Positions 8,037-17,753 are shown, counted from the stretch's first letter. The stretch: 64,000 nucleotides of DNA from JANQPX01 sp050633905 (GCA_050633905.1 JBOEHJ010000008.1:1-64000), one strand, 5' to 3'. The notes: generated from the sequence alone by a model not told the origin. A program made the numbers and translations.

Positions 8037-10016
8037 ATGCACGATCTCTTTGAAGCGAATACCGAGCCGGATGCGGCGAGTGTCGACTATTCGGCCAAGG
8101 ATATTGAAGTCCTCGAAGGCCTTGAGCCCGTGCGGCGGCGTCCTGGCATGTTCATCGGTGGCACCGATGAGCGCGCCTTGCACCATCTCGTCGCCGAGCT
8201 GCTCGACAACTCGATGGATGAGGCTGTCGCCGGCCATGCCGATTGGATCGAGCTCAAGCTGGATGCCGATGGCGGTGTGACCGTGCGCGATAATGGTCGT
8301 GGCATCCCCACCGATCCGCATCCGAAGTTCCCGGGCCAATCCGCCCTCGAAGTGATCCTCACCACCCTGCATTCCGGCGGTAAATTCTCGAACAAGGCTT
8401 ATGAAACTGCAGGTGGATTACACGGTGTGGGCATCTCCGTAGTCAATGCACTGGCCGAAGAGCTGATCGTCGAAGTCGCGCGCAATAAAACCCTTTGGCG
8501 GCAGACTTATGCCAAGGGCAAGCCGATGACCAGTCTTGATAAGGTCGGCAGCGCCGCCAACCGGCGCGGCACCTTGGTAAGATTCAAGCCCGATCCTGAA
8601 ATTTTTGGCAATTCGCCCCGCTTTAAGCCCTCGATCTTACACCGCATGGCGCGAAGCAAGGCCTATCTGTTCCGGGGTGTGGAAATCCGCTGGCAATGCG
8701 ACCCAAGCCTCCTGGAAACCGAAAGCGGCATTCCCGAGAAAGATACATTTCATTTTCCCAAGGGGTTGGAAGACTTTCTTCATGCAACCCTGGCCGAGCG
8801 CGATTGTGTCACGGATGTAGCGTTCAGCGGCCAGACCGGGCTCGGCAAGGGTAAGAGCCGGGTGGAATGGGCGATCGCCTGGCCGGAAGACGAGGAGCCT
8901 TACCAGGGGCTCTATTGCAACACCGTGCCGACCCCGCAAGGTGGCTCCCATGAGCAGGCCATTCGAGGCGCGATGATCCGTGCCCTTAGAAGCTTCGGCG
9001 AGTTCACCGGCCAAAACCAAAAAAAGATGGCCCAGGTGACCGCCGACGATCTGTTGAGCAGTGCCTGCATTCTTCTGTCCCTCTTCATCCCGGACCCGCA
9101 GTTTCAAGGACAGACCAAGGACAAGCTGCTTGCTCCTGAAGCCGGCAAGCTGGTTGAGCAAGCCCTCAAAGACCGTTTCGACAACTGGCTCTCCACCCAG
9201 CCCGAGGCCGGCCGCGCGTTGCTCGATTATGTGATTAACCGCGCGGATGAGCGGCTGGCACGGCGCAAGGCAAAGGACGTCGCGCGAAAAACTGCAACCC
9301 GAAAGCTGCGCCTGCCAGGCAAACTTGCAGATTGTTCGGCAGGTGGACGCGAGGGCACGGAGATTTTTCTGGTCGAGGGCGACAGTGCCGGCGGCTCGGC
9401 CAAACAGGCGCGTTCCCGCGAGAACCAGGCGATTTTGCCCCTTCGCGGGAAAATCCTGAACGTCGCAAGCGCCACAGCGGATAAACTCAGAGGCAACAAA
9501 GAACTCTCCGACCTGCTGACCGCACTTGGCTGCGGCACGGGACGCCATTATCGGGATGAAGATCTCCGCTACGACAAGGTGGTGATCATGACCGATGCTG
9601 ATGTTGACGGAGCCCATATCGCCGCCCTTCTGATGACCTATTTCTATCGGGAAATGCCCAAGCTGATCGACAATGGTCACCTTTACCTAGCGCAGCCACC
9701 CTTGTTTCGCGTCAGTGCCGGCGCTGATGTTCACTACGCCAAGGACGAAGCCGATCGGGATCGGATCATCGCCAAGCACTTCAAAAATCGGAAAGTCGAG
9801 ATCGGCCGTTTCAAGGGCCTGGGCGAAATGTCGGCCAAGCAGCTCAAAGAAACCACCATGGACCCCAAGACCAGGGTGCTTGAACAGATCCGCATTGATC
9901 CCGAAACTGGCCAGATCGTGCGCGACCTAGTTGAAGGATTGATGGGCCGAAAGCCCGAACGCCGGCTTGCCTTCATCCAGGAAAATGCCGAGCTGGTAAA
10001 AGACCTCGACGTCTAG
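8037..10016 (+). CDS. parE: DNA topoisomerase IV subunit B
   Basis: 659 residues. The GHKL ATPase domain shows LLDNSMDEAVAG (the Asn that binds Mg), DNGRGIP and the lid GGLHGVGISVVNAL; the TOPRIM domain shows EIFLVEGDSAGGSA and MTDADVDGAHI; the C-terminus has GRFKGLGEM. Length and absence of the long GyrB insert indicate ParE rather than GyrB. With ParC it decatenates daughter chromosomes. It is followed 4 bp after its stop by a 52-bp element that recurs after dctM. Confidence 0.93.
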   Translation: MHDLFEANTEPDAASVDYSAKDIEVLEGLEPVRRRPGMFIGGTDERALHHLVAELLDNSMDEAVAGHADWIELKLDADGGVTVRDNGRGIPTDPHPKFPGQSALEVILTTLHSGGKFSNKAYETAGGLHGVGISVVNALAEELIVEVARNKTLWRQTYAKGKPMTSLDKVGSAANRRGTLVRFKPDPEIFGNSPRFKPSILHRMARSKAYLFRGVEIRWQCDPSLLETESGIPEKDTFHFPKGLEDFLHATLAERDCVTDVAFSGQTGLGKGKSRVEWAIAWPEDEEPYQGLYCNTVPTPQGGSHEQAIRGAMIRALRSFGEFTGQNQKKMAQVTADDLLSSACILLSLFIPDPQFQGQTKDKLLAPEAGKLVEQALKDRFDNWLSTQPEAGRALLDYVINRADERLARRKAKDVARKTATRKLRLPGKLADCSAGGREGTEIFLVEGDSAGGSAKQARSRENQAILPLRGKILNVASATADKLRGNKELSDLLTALGCGTGRHYRDEDLRYDKVVIMTDADVDGAHIAALLMTYFYREMPKLIDNGHLYLAQPPLFRVSAGADVHYAKDEADRDRIIAKHFKNRKVEIGRFKGLGEMSAKQLKETTMDPKTRVLEQIRIDPETGQIVRDLVEGLMGRKPERRLAFIQENAELVKDLDV

Positions 10017-10020
10017 GTGG

Positions 10021-10072
10021 TGGTGTGACCACTTCATTTGGTTTCGACCGTTCTTATGGAATGTGCCAGGAA
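10021..10072 (+). repeat. Dispersed 52-bp element, copy A, with palindrome TGGTGTGACCA
   Basis: Aligns without gaps to 59094-59145: by hand 37 of 52 positions match, with 21/24 in the first part and 13/14 in the last, which ends GTGCCAGGAA. It opens with the palindrome TGGTGTGACCA, which fits the TnGTnnnACnA core of FadR-subfamily GntR operators. It starts 4 bp after the parE stop and ends just before a small lipoprotein gene. Confidence 0.5.
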
Positions 10073-10081
10073 ATCTAGTGT

Positions 10082-10654
10082 ATGCAGGCTTTTTTCGAGC
10101 AAGGTTTCGGGTTCGATCGCGTTGTGCGAGATGTCAGGCCTTTTCTCTGTTTGATGGCGCTGTGGTTTCTTGTGGCCTGTGACGATCAGGTGATGGTCGA
10201 ACAGCCCAATAGTTTTCACAGCGATGTGCGCTCAGTTGCGGTCTTTGCGCGAGGTGAAGGGGATATCTTGCTGGTGGTCGATGGTGCCGAAAGTGTCGGC
10301 TCGCCCGAGCCCGTGCAGAATGCGGTTATGGCGGCGATGCAGGGACGGCCCGGTTCGGTCAATCCAAGCTATACACTTAGCCAGGGGACTGCCGGACAGA
10401 CTGCCTCGATTGTGCGCGTGGTGCTGAATGGCCCGAAAGCTATGACCGGGCGGGCGATCTGCCGGGGCGACGAGGCCGGAACCAGCGAAAGCGGCGATGA
10501 AACCCGCGCCGCCCTAGCATTCTGCCAAGGCGAGCGCGCCTTATCCTCGATCAAGGGACGAGCACCCAAAGCTAGCGGCCCGGATGACCCGAAATTCACC
10601 GAATTACTCCAAACCGCTGCCCGCGAACTCTTCCCAGCCCCCGATCGCGACTGA
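10082..10654 (+). CDS. Predicted lipoprotein, function unknown
   Basis: 190 residues with a hydrophobic segment FLCLMALWFLVAC ending in a lipobox (LVAC, Cys33), so the mature protein is probably lipid-anchored. The 20 residues before the hydrophobic segment are long for a signal peptide; an in-frame GTG at 10124 would give a better one. The mature part has two further Cys in AICRGDEAG and LAFCQGERA that could pair. I do not recognise a family. It lies alone between parE and a convergent sugar dehydrogenase gene. Confidence 0.6.
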   Translation: MQAFFEQGFGFDRVVRDVRPFLCLMALWFLVACDDQVMVEQPNSFHSDVRSVAVFARGEGDILLVVDGAESVGSPEPVQNAVMAAMQGRPGSVNPSYTLSQGTAGQTASIVRVVLNGPKAMTGRAICRGDEAGTSESGDETRAALAFCQGERALSSIKGRAPKASGPDDPKFTELLQTAARELFPAPDRD

Positions 10655-10747
10655 AGCCCTGACTCGTCATTTGAGGTCCGCATACCCTCGGATTTCCAAG
10701 CTCTTTCTTCGAAGGCCGCAAACCCAATGAGTTGATCACACCACCGC

Positions 10748-11686
10748 CTACCAATTGAAGGAGGTGGTGGTGTGTCGTTCGCCTATGAGCATGGCATCGG
10801 CGATTAGAGTAAGCGGTGTGCCGTCGGCGTCGCTTTGACGCTCATTCAGGAGGTTGGCGAAATGGTCGTAGATGCGGCGGTATTCTTCTTTTGGCGCATC
10901 GACAACGGTTGTCTCGTCAATCCAGAGTGTGGCGCCGCCTTGAACGAGCTTAGCTTTCCGGCCGTCCTTGAGATCGATGAGTATCTGCCAGATCTCCTGG
11001 CCCTGTTCGCGCCAATCGAATTCGGCGGTCAGTGCCGGGTTTGAAGGATCGGCGCTGGAAAAAATTATGCTGGCGGCGATCGGCGTTTGCTGATTGGCTG
11101 GATAGGTCAGTTCAGCCTGATGGACGAAGGGTGAAAACGGCAGGATGCGCACCAGGATCGAGAGCGCATTGATGCCCGGATCGAAAACGCCAAAGCCGCC
11201 TGGCTGCCAAACCCAATCCTGCCCCGGATGCCATTTTCGCACATCTTCGCGCCAATGGATCGAAAGTTTGTCGACGCCGATATCGGCGAGCAACGCCTTG
11301 GTTGCGTCCACCGCTGGATTGTATTGCGAATGCCAGGTTGCGAAGAGGACGCGGTCAAGCTTTTCAGCTTGGGTCTTGAGATCGGCAAACTCGCTAAGCG
11401 TCGCCGCTGGTGGCTTTTCCAAGAGGACGTCCTTGCCGGCATCCAGGGCCTCCCGCGCCAACGCATGGCGGATTCTGGGTGGGGTGTTGATGGTGACCAC
11501 CTCGATTTCGGGCAGGGCCTTGTAAAGGTCCATCGGCGTTTTGAAGCTGGGGAGGCCATGATGGGAAAGACCTCGCTGACTGACCACGGCTGCAAGCTCG
11601 AATTGGTCGCTCGCCTCGATCACCGGCAGATGCTGATCCAACGAAATCTTGCCGAGCCCGATGATCGCGATCTTTCTTTTGGCCAT
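10748..11686 (-). CDS. D-galactose 1-dehydrogenase-like oxidoreductase (Gfo/Idh/MocA)
   Basis: 312 residues. An N-terminal Rossmann fold (IAIIGLGKISLDQHLPVI) is followed by the family Lys motif EKPPAATLSE (K91) and a C-terminal alpha/beta domain with WREDVRKWHPGQDWVWQPGG and GVFDPGINALS. EKPP and the WHPGQDW block resemble bacterial D-galactose (L-arabinose) 1-dehydrogenases, which oxidise the sugar to the lactone with NAD(P). No other galactose-pathway gene is adjacent, so the substrate is a family-based inference. Confidence 0.75.
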   Translation of the reverse strand: MAKRKIAIIGLGKISLDQHLPVIEASDQFELAAVVSQRGLSHHGLPSFKTPMDLYKALPEIEVVTINTPPRIRHALAREALDAGKDVLLEKPPAATLSEFADLKTQAEKLDRVLFATWHSQYNPAVDATKALLADIGVDKLSIHWREDVRKWHPGQDWVWQPGGFGVFDPGINALSILVRILPFSPFVHQAELTYPANQQTPIAASIIFSSADPSNPALTAEFDWREQGQEIWQILIDLKDGRKAKLVQGGATLWIDETTVVDAPKEEYRRIYDHFANLLNERQSDADGTPLTLIADAMLIGERHTTTSFNW

Positions 11687-11868
11687 GGTCTGTCCTTATG
11701 TCTCGAGCGACTTCGTTCAAGCCCAATCTTGTTGGTATCGGAGAGCCTATGCAAGTGTTCATGCCCAGTTGCTGTATGGCCCTTTCATCGACCGGCAAGC
11801 TCGACGATTACCCCTGGATGAAGTGCGCCGCACATGGTTAGATCGGTGTCTAAAACCGGAGGAAAAAG

Positions 11869-12849
11869 ATGAAAATCGCCATGATCGGCGCTGGTGCCAT
11901 GGGTGGCAGCTATGGGTTGGCGCTGAAGCGTGCTGGCCATGACGTCACTTTGATCGATACCTGGCAGGACCATGTTGACGTGATAGCGCGAGATGGCTTG
12001 CATGGTGACGGTGCACTTGGCGATCACCGGGCCAGGTTTGACGTGTTCACATCGCCGCCGGCGGATCTGAATGCCGATCTCGCCATCGTGTTTGTCGACA
12101 CCAATAACACGGTAGATGGGGCCAAAGCGGCCAAGGCGTCGCTCGGCGAGAACGGTTTTGCCATCACCTCTCAAAATGGCATCGGCAATGTCGAGATCCT
12201 GCAGGAGGTCATCGGCAAGGAGTGGGTGCTCGGCGGATCCAGTATGTGCAGCGCTGCGCGTATCGGGCCTGGTCATGTCACCTTGACCCATCTGGGTGAG
12301 ACCTCGATCGGGGAGGTCGACGGGGTTGAGCGCGAGCGTAGCCAAACACTTGCCAAGACCCTTACGGAAGCTGGTTTACCCACGGCCGTCGTGCCGGATA
12401 TCACGGCCAAAATCTGGCAGAAATTCATCGTCAATTGCGCCTATAACGCACTTTGCGCCACCACCGGGTTGCGTACGGGTGAGATGATGCATGTGCCCGA
12501 AATGAAGACCTTGCAGGCGCATATTCTTGATGAAGTTAGCGCTGTGATCGCTGCAAAGAACATCAAGCTGCCCGATCCAAATATCGTGGCCGACATCAAG
12601 GCGAATGGGCATAAAAAGATGAACCAGCCCTCGATGCTGCAGCATGTCATCGCGGGCCGGACGACGGAGATTGGTGCAATCAACGGTGCGCTCATCCGGG
12701 AGGCGCAAAAACTCGGTATTCCAACCCCTTATAACGAGGCGCTCGTAGCGCTGCTTAAAGGCCGGGAGCAAAGCCAGATGCGTGCGGTCCATGAGCCCGA
12801 TTTCGATTACCAGGCCTGGGAGGAGCGGATCGCCGCCGAAGAACAGTGA
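11869..12849 (+). CDS. Ketopantoate reductase-family protein (PanE/ApbA-like)
   Basis: 326 residues. It has an N-terminal NADP Rossmann motif GAGAMGGSYG, the middle block SQNGIGNVEIL, and the catalytic Lys helix AKIWQKFIVNCAYNALCA of 2-dehydropantoate 2-reductases, with a C-terminal domain containing INGALIREAQKLGIPTP. Start ATG with GGAGGA upstream. The family also includes paralogues acting on other 2-oxo acids, and no pantothenate genes are nearby, so true PanE function is not certain. Confidence 0.75.
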   Translation: MKIAMIGAGAMGGSYGLALKRAGHDVTLIDTWQDHVDVIARDGLHGDGALGDHRARFDVFTSPPADLNADLAIVFVDTNNTVDGAKAAKASLGENGFAITSQNGIGNVEILQEVIGKEWVLGGSSMCSAARIGPGHVTLTHLGETSIGEVDGVERERSQTLAKTLTEAGLPTAVVPDITAKIWQKFIVNCAYNALCATTGLRTGEMMHVPEMKTLQAHILDEVSAVIAAKNIKLPDPNIVADIKANGHKKMNQPSMLQHVIAGRTTEIGAINGALIREAQKLGIPTPYNEALVALLKGREQSQMRAVHEPDFDYQAWEERIAAEEQ

Positions 12850-12979
12850 TGACATCATGCAGGCAACCTCAATGAGAAATCATTGAGGAGACCCTCGGGC
12901 CTGGCTTATGCTATAGCGCGCTTTGCCGGGGAAGGACTTGGCGCCGCGTAAACCTGGCCGCATACCGTCGAGCCAGGCC

Positions 12980-14113
12980 ATGGCGGTCAAACCCAATGCA
13001 GTGGACATTCCACAAATGATGGAGGAGATGGCGGTCACGAGCGTCGTTGGGATGGCTGCCTTTGCCGGCGGGCTGCTGTTTGGCGCTGTGGTGCAGCGGA
13101 CCCATTTCTGCACGATGGGTGCTATCGCCGATCTGGTGTTGTTTCAGGATTGGCGGCGTATGCGCGCTTGGCTGCTGGCGATGGGCATCGCCATTCTCGG
13201 CAGCCAGATCCTGGATTTTTTTGGACATGTCGAGCTTAGCGGCTCTCTTTATCGGGCAAGCGACGTTCTCTGGCTGGGTGCCTTGCTGGGCGGCGGCTTG
13301 TTCGGTTTCGGCATGACGCTCACCGGCGGATGCGGCTCGCGCAATGTCGTCCGGTTCGGGGCAGGGAACCTGAAGTCGCTGGTCGTGTTGCTGGTCATGG
13401 GGGTTGTCGGCTATATGACGATGAACGGCCTTCTGGCTTTGCCGCGGCTGCAGCTTGAGGCGATTGGCGGCATCGCGAGCACGGATCAGGGGTTGGTTTC
13501 TGGGCTCGGTCTCGGTGGTTCGGCGGCTTTGGCGCTGTCGATGATCATCGCTGTCCCTCTGCTGGTCTTTTGCTTTAAGGACAAAAAATTCAGAAAATCC
13601 CCAAGAGACATGGCCGCGGGTCTGGTTTTGGGCAGTCTCATCCCTTTCGGCTGGCTGGTTACTGGAATGTTGGGCGCTGATGATTTCGAGCCGGTGCCGC
13701 TCGCTTCCTTCTCCTTCGTGGCACCAGTCAGCCGCGGCCTGATTTATTTGATGACCTTTCCTAGCGCCACCATCAGCTTTGGCATTGCTGCCGTCGGCGG
13801 CGTCCTGCTCGGCGCCTTTATCGCGGCCCGACTGAGCGGCGATTTTCGCATAGAGGGATTTGCCGGGCTCGACGATCTGGTTCGTCATTTGATCGGGGCA
13901 GCGATGATGGGGATCGGGGGCGTGCTCGGGCTTGGCTGCACGATAGGACAGGGGATGACTGGCCTGTCGACCCTTGCCGCCGGTTCTTTTCTGACAGTCG
14001 GCGCTATCATCGTCGGCGGCATTTTTGGGGTGCGCTATCTCGAACAGGGTAGCCTCACTGCCGCCGCGCGAACCATGATGCCCGGCCTAGGTGCTGAAAG
14101 GTCGGGCGGATGA
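12980..14113 (+). CDS. YeeE/YedE-family sulfur (thiosulfate) transporter
   Basis: About 377 residues and eight or more hydrophobic helices. The signature Cys motifs of the YeeE/YedE (TsuA) family are present: RTHFCTMGAI, LTGGCGSRNVVR and GLGCTIGQGMTG. In TsuA these cysteines line the thiosulfate path. Start placed at ATG 12980 (MAVKPN...); the open frame reaches 12923. Its stop overlaps the start of moeA by ATGA, so the two are translationally coupled. Confidence 0.82.
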   Translation: MAVKPNAVDIPQMMEEMAVTSVVGMAAFAGGLLFGAVVQRTHFCTMGAIADLVLFQDWRRMRAWLLAMGIAILGSQILDFFGHVELSGSLYRASDVLWLGALLGGGLFGFGMTLTGGCGSRNVVRFGAGNLKSLVVLLVMGVVGYMTMNGLLALPRLQLEAIGGIASTDQGLVSGLGLGGSAALALSMIIAVPLLVFCFKDKKFRKSPRDMAAGLVLGSLIPFGWLVTGMLGADDFEPVPLASFSFVAPVSRGLIYLMTFPSATISFGIAAVGGVLLGAFIAARLSGDFRIEGFAGLDDLVRHLIGAAMMGIGGVLGLGCTIGQGMTGLSTLAAGSFLTVGAIIVGGIFGVRYLEQGSLTAAARTMMPGLGAERSGG

Positions 14114-15411
14114 CAAAAGGGGGGCAGGGCAATGGGGTGAAGCCGCTGCTCGACGATTGCTTCGCCCATGATCCGAAACGGATGCCCGCCGCCGATGCCC
14201 TTGCCGCCTTGCGCGCCCGTGTCGCGGTCATGGTGGAAAGCGAGCCCGTGCCGCTGCAAGAGGCCTATGGCTGCTTTCTCGCAGAAACTGTCAGTAGCGG
14301 GCGCGATGTGCCGAGCTTCGACAATGTTGCCGTCGACGGTTACGCCTTTGCCCATAGCTCCCTTACTGCCGATGCGCCAACAAAGCTGGCCCTCGCCGAG
14401 GGCAGGGCCGCCGCTGGACATCCCTTTGAAGGGCGGGTGTCTGCCGGCCAAGCCGCCCGCGTGCTAACCGGGGGCGCCTTACCGGATGGGACAGATACCG
14501 CCTTAATGCAGGAAGACATCACGGTCGAAGGCGAGAATGTGCTTATTCCCAAAGGCGTAAGGCGGGGTGCCAATTGCCGCCTTGCCGGCGAAGACATGCG
14601 GACGGGGCAAACGGTCCTGCAAGCGGGCCTTCGGTTGCGTCCTCAGGAGGTTGGTGTGGCAGCGACCGTTGGGCGCACATCGCTTCAGGTTTACCAGCCG
14701 CTCCGCGTCGCCCTGGTATCAAGCGGCGACGAATTGCGCGAGCCAGGCGAGCCTTTGCCCCATGGCATGACCTATGACAGCAACCGCACCATCCTTCGGG
14801 GGCTCCTTGAGGGCCTCGGTGTTTCTGTCTCGGACCAGGGCATCTGGCCGGATCGCGCCGATGTAGTTCAGGCCAACATGACGAGGCTTGCGGGCGATCA
14901 CCATGTGATCATCACCTCAGGTGGGGCGTCTCGTGGTGATGAAGACCATATGGTGGATGCTATTCGCGCCCTTGGCCGCCTGCATTTTTGGCAGATCGCC
15001 GTCAAGCCCGGTCGCCCGCTCGCCTTTGGGCAGCTCCAAGGAAGCAAGGGCGATACGGTCTTCATCGGTCTCCCCGGCAATCCCGTAGCCGCGGTGATTT
15101 GTTTTCTGTTATTTGCGCGCCCAATGCTGACGGCCCTTGGTGGGGGCATTTGGCCAACGCCCCGCTCTTTCCTGGTGCCCGCAGACTTTTCCCTGAAGAA
15201 GAAGCCGGGCCGGCGCGAATATCTAAGAGCAAAATGGCACCAGGACGCCAAAGGTGCCCAATCCGTCACAAGAATAGAGCGCGAAGGCTCCGGCATCCTG
15301 ACCTCTCTCACCGAGGCCGATGGCTTGATCGACATCGCTGAGGAAACGATCGTCGTTGCACCGGGCGATCCAGTACCCTTCATACCTTTCAGCGAATTTG
15401 GTCTCTGGTAA
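14110..15411 (+). CDS. moeA: Molybdopterin molybdotransferase
   Basis: 433 residues, normal for MoeA. Motifs: VPSFDNVAVDGYAF in domain I/II, RVLTGGALPDGTDTALMQED, the central MogA-like domain with SSGDEL and TSGGASRGDEDHM (MPT-AMP binding), and GLPGNPVAAVICF. It inserts molybdate into adenylylated molybdopterin to make Mo-cofactor. The ATG overlaps the stop of the YeeE/YedE gene. Transcription probably ends at the hairpin directly after its stop codon. Confidence 0.92.
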   Translation: MTKGGQGNGVKPLLDDCFAHDPKRMPAADALAALRARVAVMVESEPVPLQEAYGCFLAETVSSGRDVPSFDNVAVDGYAFAHSSLTADAPTKLALAEGRAAAGHPFEGRVSAGQAARVLTGGALPDGTDTALMQEDITVEGENVLIPKGVRRGANCRLAGEDMRTGQTVLQAGLRLRPQEVGVAATVGRTSLQVYQPLRVALVSSGDELREPGEPLPHGMTYDSNRTILRGLLEGLGVSVSDQGIWPDRADVVQANMTRLAGDHHVIITSGGASRGDEDHMVDAIRALGRLHFWQIAVKPGRPLAFGQLQGSKGDTVFIGLPGNPVAAVICFLLFARPMLTALGGGIWPTPRSFLVPADFSLKKKPGRREYLRAKWHQDAKGAQSVTRIEREGSGILTSLTEADGLIDIAEETIVVAPGDPVPFIPFSEFGLW

Positions 15412-15453
15412 TTTTTTGACCCAGATCTGCGATCCTCATCGGGTCAAAAAAAA
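15412..15453. terminator. Bidirectional intrinsic terminator between moeA and tsaD
   Basis: TTTTTTGACCC at 15412-15422 pairs with GGGTCAAAAAA at 15441-15451, with an 18-nt loop. The A-tract/T-tract flanks give a U-run on both strands. It starts right after the moeA stop and lies between convergent genes. Confidence 0.8.
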
Positions 15454-15537
15454 CAATCGAACCCTAAGGGCGCAGGTTTCCAGACACTTCGAAAGAAATG
15501 CCCTTCCGTCAATGTACTCAAACCGGTTCTAAAAGAA

Positions 15538-16629
15538 TCAAGCTTTGACGCCGGCGCCGATGGCGGGCTCGGCCTCGGGATCGAGGGGCCAGCGCGCTTT
15601 CGCCTTGATATCGAGCCCGTCCTCCAGACCCTGAGCTAGGCGTTCGATGCCGGCCCAGGCGATCATGACGCCGTTATCGGTACAGAGCCGGGGAGGGGGT
15701 ACAATCAAGGGCAACTGCTCCGAAGTCGCAAGGGTGTCGAGACGTGCGCGCAGATAGCGATTGGCGGCGACACCGCCCGCGACCACCAGGGCCGTCGGCG
15801 GCGTCTTGTCCTCCTTGGCCGTCACGACCGCGCGGCGCGTTCGATCGATCAGGCTGTCGATGGCGGCGGTCTGAAAACTTGCCGTCAGATCATTGAGATG
15901 AGGCGGTACAAGGCTGGCCGGACCAAGTTCCTGGATGGCTCGGCGTAACGCTGTTTTCAGACCCGAGAACGAAAAATGACAATTACGCTTGCCGATCATC
16001 GGGCGTGGGAAAGTAAAGCGTTTTGGATCGCCTGTCGCCGCTGTCTTCTCGACGATCGGGCCGCCCGGATAGCCGAGATTGAGCATCTTTGCGGCCTTGT
16101 CGTAGGCCTCGCCCAGGGCATCATCGAGGGTGGTGCCGAGACGGCGATATTGGCCAACCGCCTTGACCGTCAACAGCTGGCAATGACCGCCCGAAACCAG
16201 CAGCAGGAGATAGGGGAAAACGAGTTCAGAATCGGTCAGCCTTGCGGTCAGTGCGTGGGCTTCGAGATGATTGATCCCCAAGAGCGGAACGCGATGGACC
16301 GAAGCGAGCGATTTTGCCGTGATCAAGCCGCTGATGAGGCCACCGATCAGTCCTGGGCCGGTCGTAACCGCGATCCCGTCAAGATCGGCCATGTCGAGGT
16401 CGGCCTCATCCATCACATCCGCAATTAGACGATCTAGATGTTCGAGATGGGCGCGGGCCGCAATCTCGGGCACCACACCACCATAAGGGGCGTGCTGATC
16501 GAGCTGGCTGGTCAAGCGTTCGGCTAGGATATAGCGATCGTCCCGAACCAGCGCGACGCCGGTCTCATCGCAACTGCTTTCAATGCCGAGAACGACTTTC
16601 TCGCGGGCTGGACTGGACAAATCTGACAT
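15538..16629 (-). CDS. tsaD: tRNA N6-adenosine threonylcarbamoyltransferase
   Basis: 363 residues with the ASKHA fold: LGIESSCDETGVAL at the N-terminus, the metal-binding HLEAH (H121/H125), LLVSGGHCQL, and a C-terminal CTDNGVMIAWAG. It transfers the threonylcarbamoyl group to A37 of ANN-decoding tRNAs together with TsaB and TsaE. It diverges from hemC across a 200-bp intergenic region, an arrangement common in Alphaproteobacteria. Confidence 0.94.
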   Translation of the reverse strand: MSDLSSPAREKVVLGIESSCDETGVALVRDDRYILAERLTSQLDQHAPYGGVVPEIAARAHLEHLDRLIADVMDEADLDMADLDGIAVTTGPGLIGGLISGLITAKSLASVHRVPLLGINHLEAHALTARLTDSELVFPYLLLLVSGGHCQLLTVKAVGQYRRLGTTLDDALGEAYDKAAKMLNLGYPGGPIVEKTAATGDPKRFTFPRPMIGKRNCHFSFSGLKTALRRAIQELGPASLVPPHLNDLTASFQTAAIDSLIDRTRRAVVTAKEDKTPPTALVVAGGVAANRYLRARLDTLATSEQLPLIVPPPRLCTDNGVMIAWAGIERLAQGLEDGLDIKAKARWPLDPEAEPAIGAGVKA

Positions 16630-16829
16630 GATGAGACCACATAGCGCGGCCTGTTCGACCTGGCTAGTGGTGCCGCCCCATTGCTAGATTGATTGGCTGG
16701 GAACATAACACATTGATTTCAGGTCTAATTGCAGGGTCTTGCGTGACTGGCATGATCGCGTCATACCACGGGCGACAGGACACGCGTCGCTGACCTCTAA
16801 GCTTTGCTTCGATAAGGAAGTCTCTCGTC

Positions 16830-17753
16830 ATGAACAAGCCGATCCGCCTTGGCACCAGAGGATCACCGCTGGCCCTCATTCAGGCCGACATGGCGAAAGC
16901 GGCCTTGATCGCCGCCCATGATCACCTGAAGGAACCAGGCGCGATCGAGATCGTGGTGATCAGCACGACCGGTGATCAGGTAGTGGACCGGCCGCTTGCG
17001 GATATCGGTGGCAAGGGCCTCTTTTGTAAAGAGATTGAGATGGCCCTGTTCGACGGGCGGATCGATTGCGGTGTCCATTCGATGAAGGATATGCCGACCT
17101 GGCTACCGGACGGTCTTGTGATCGCCTCGATGATGCAGCGCGCCGATCCGAGGGATGTGCTGATCTCGAGAAAAGCGGACAGCCTGAAAGCTTTGCCGGA
17201 AGGGGCGATCGTCGGCACGGCGTCGCTTCGCCGTCAAGCGCAGATCCTGGCAAAGCGTCCCGATCTAAAGGTGATCAATTTTCGCGGCAGCGTCGGGACA
17301 AGGCTGAAAAAACTTGATGGCGGTGAGGTCGACGCCACCTTGCTCGCCAAGGCCGGTCTCGACCGTTTGGCGCTCAGAGACGTGCCCCAAGCAGTTCTGT
17401 CGCCGGAGGAGATGCTGCCGGCTGTTGGGCAAGGTGTCATCGGGATCGAATGCCGAGGCGATGATAACGATTTATTAGCCTTGCTGGGCGAGATTGACCA
17501 TGAGCGGACGAGTGCTTGTGTCCATGCCGAACGCGCGATGCTGGATGTCCTTGACGGCTCCTGTCATACGCCCATCGGTGCTTATGCGGTACTCGATGGC
17601 GATCACATGCATCTTCGCGGCCTCGTGGCACGGCCTGACGGTTCGACATGTTTTGAGACGGAGCGTTTTGGGGTGATGGTGGATGCAGTCAAGCTAGGAC
17701 GTGATGCTGGGGAAGACTTGCGTAGCAGAGGCGGTGCCGAGCTTTTTGCCTGA
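16830..17753 (+). CDS. hemC: Porphobilinogen deaminase (hydroxymethylbilane synthase)
   Basis: 307 residues. The N-terminus RLGTRGSPLALIQAD, the catalytic-Asp region IDCGVHSMKDMPT, VGTASLRRQAQI and the dipyrromethane-cofactor Cys245 in LDGSCHTPIG are all present. It polymerises four porphobilinogens to hydroxymethylbilane. First gene of a four-gene heme operon. Confidence 0.95.
   Translation: MNKPIRLGTRGSPLALIQADMAKAALIAAHDHLKEPGAIEIVVISTTGDQVVDRPLADIGGKGLFCKEIEMALFDGRIDCGVHSMKDMPTWLPDGLVIASMMQRADPRDVLISRKADSLKALPEGAIVGTASLRRQAQILAKRPDLKVINFRGSVGTRLKKLDGGEVDATLLAKAGLDRLALRDVPQAVLSPEEMLPAVGQGVIGIECRGDDNDLLALLGEIDHERTSACVHAERAMLDVLDGSCHTPIGAYAVLDGDHMHLRGLVARPDGSTCFETERFGVMVDAVKLGRDAGEDLRSRGGAELFA

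Noticed and set aside
8637..9680. Long minus-strand frame inside parE
   Set aside because: Mirror frame of parE, whose ATPase and TOPRIM motifs are continuous on the plus strand.
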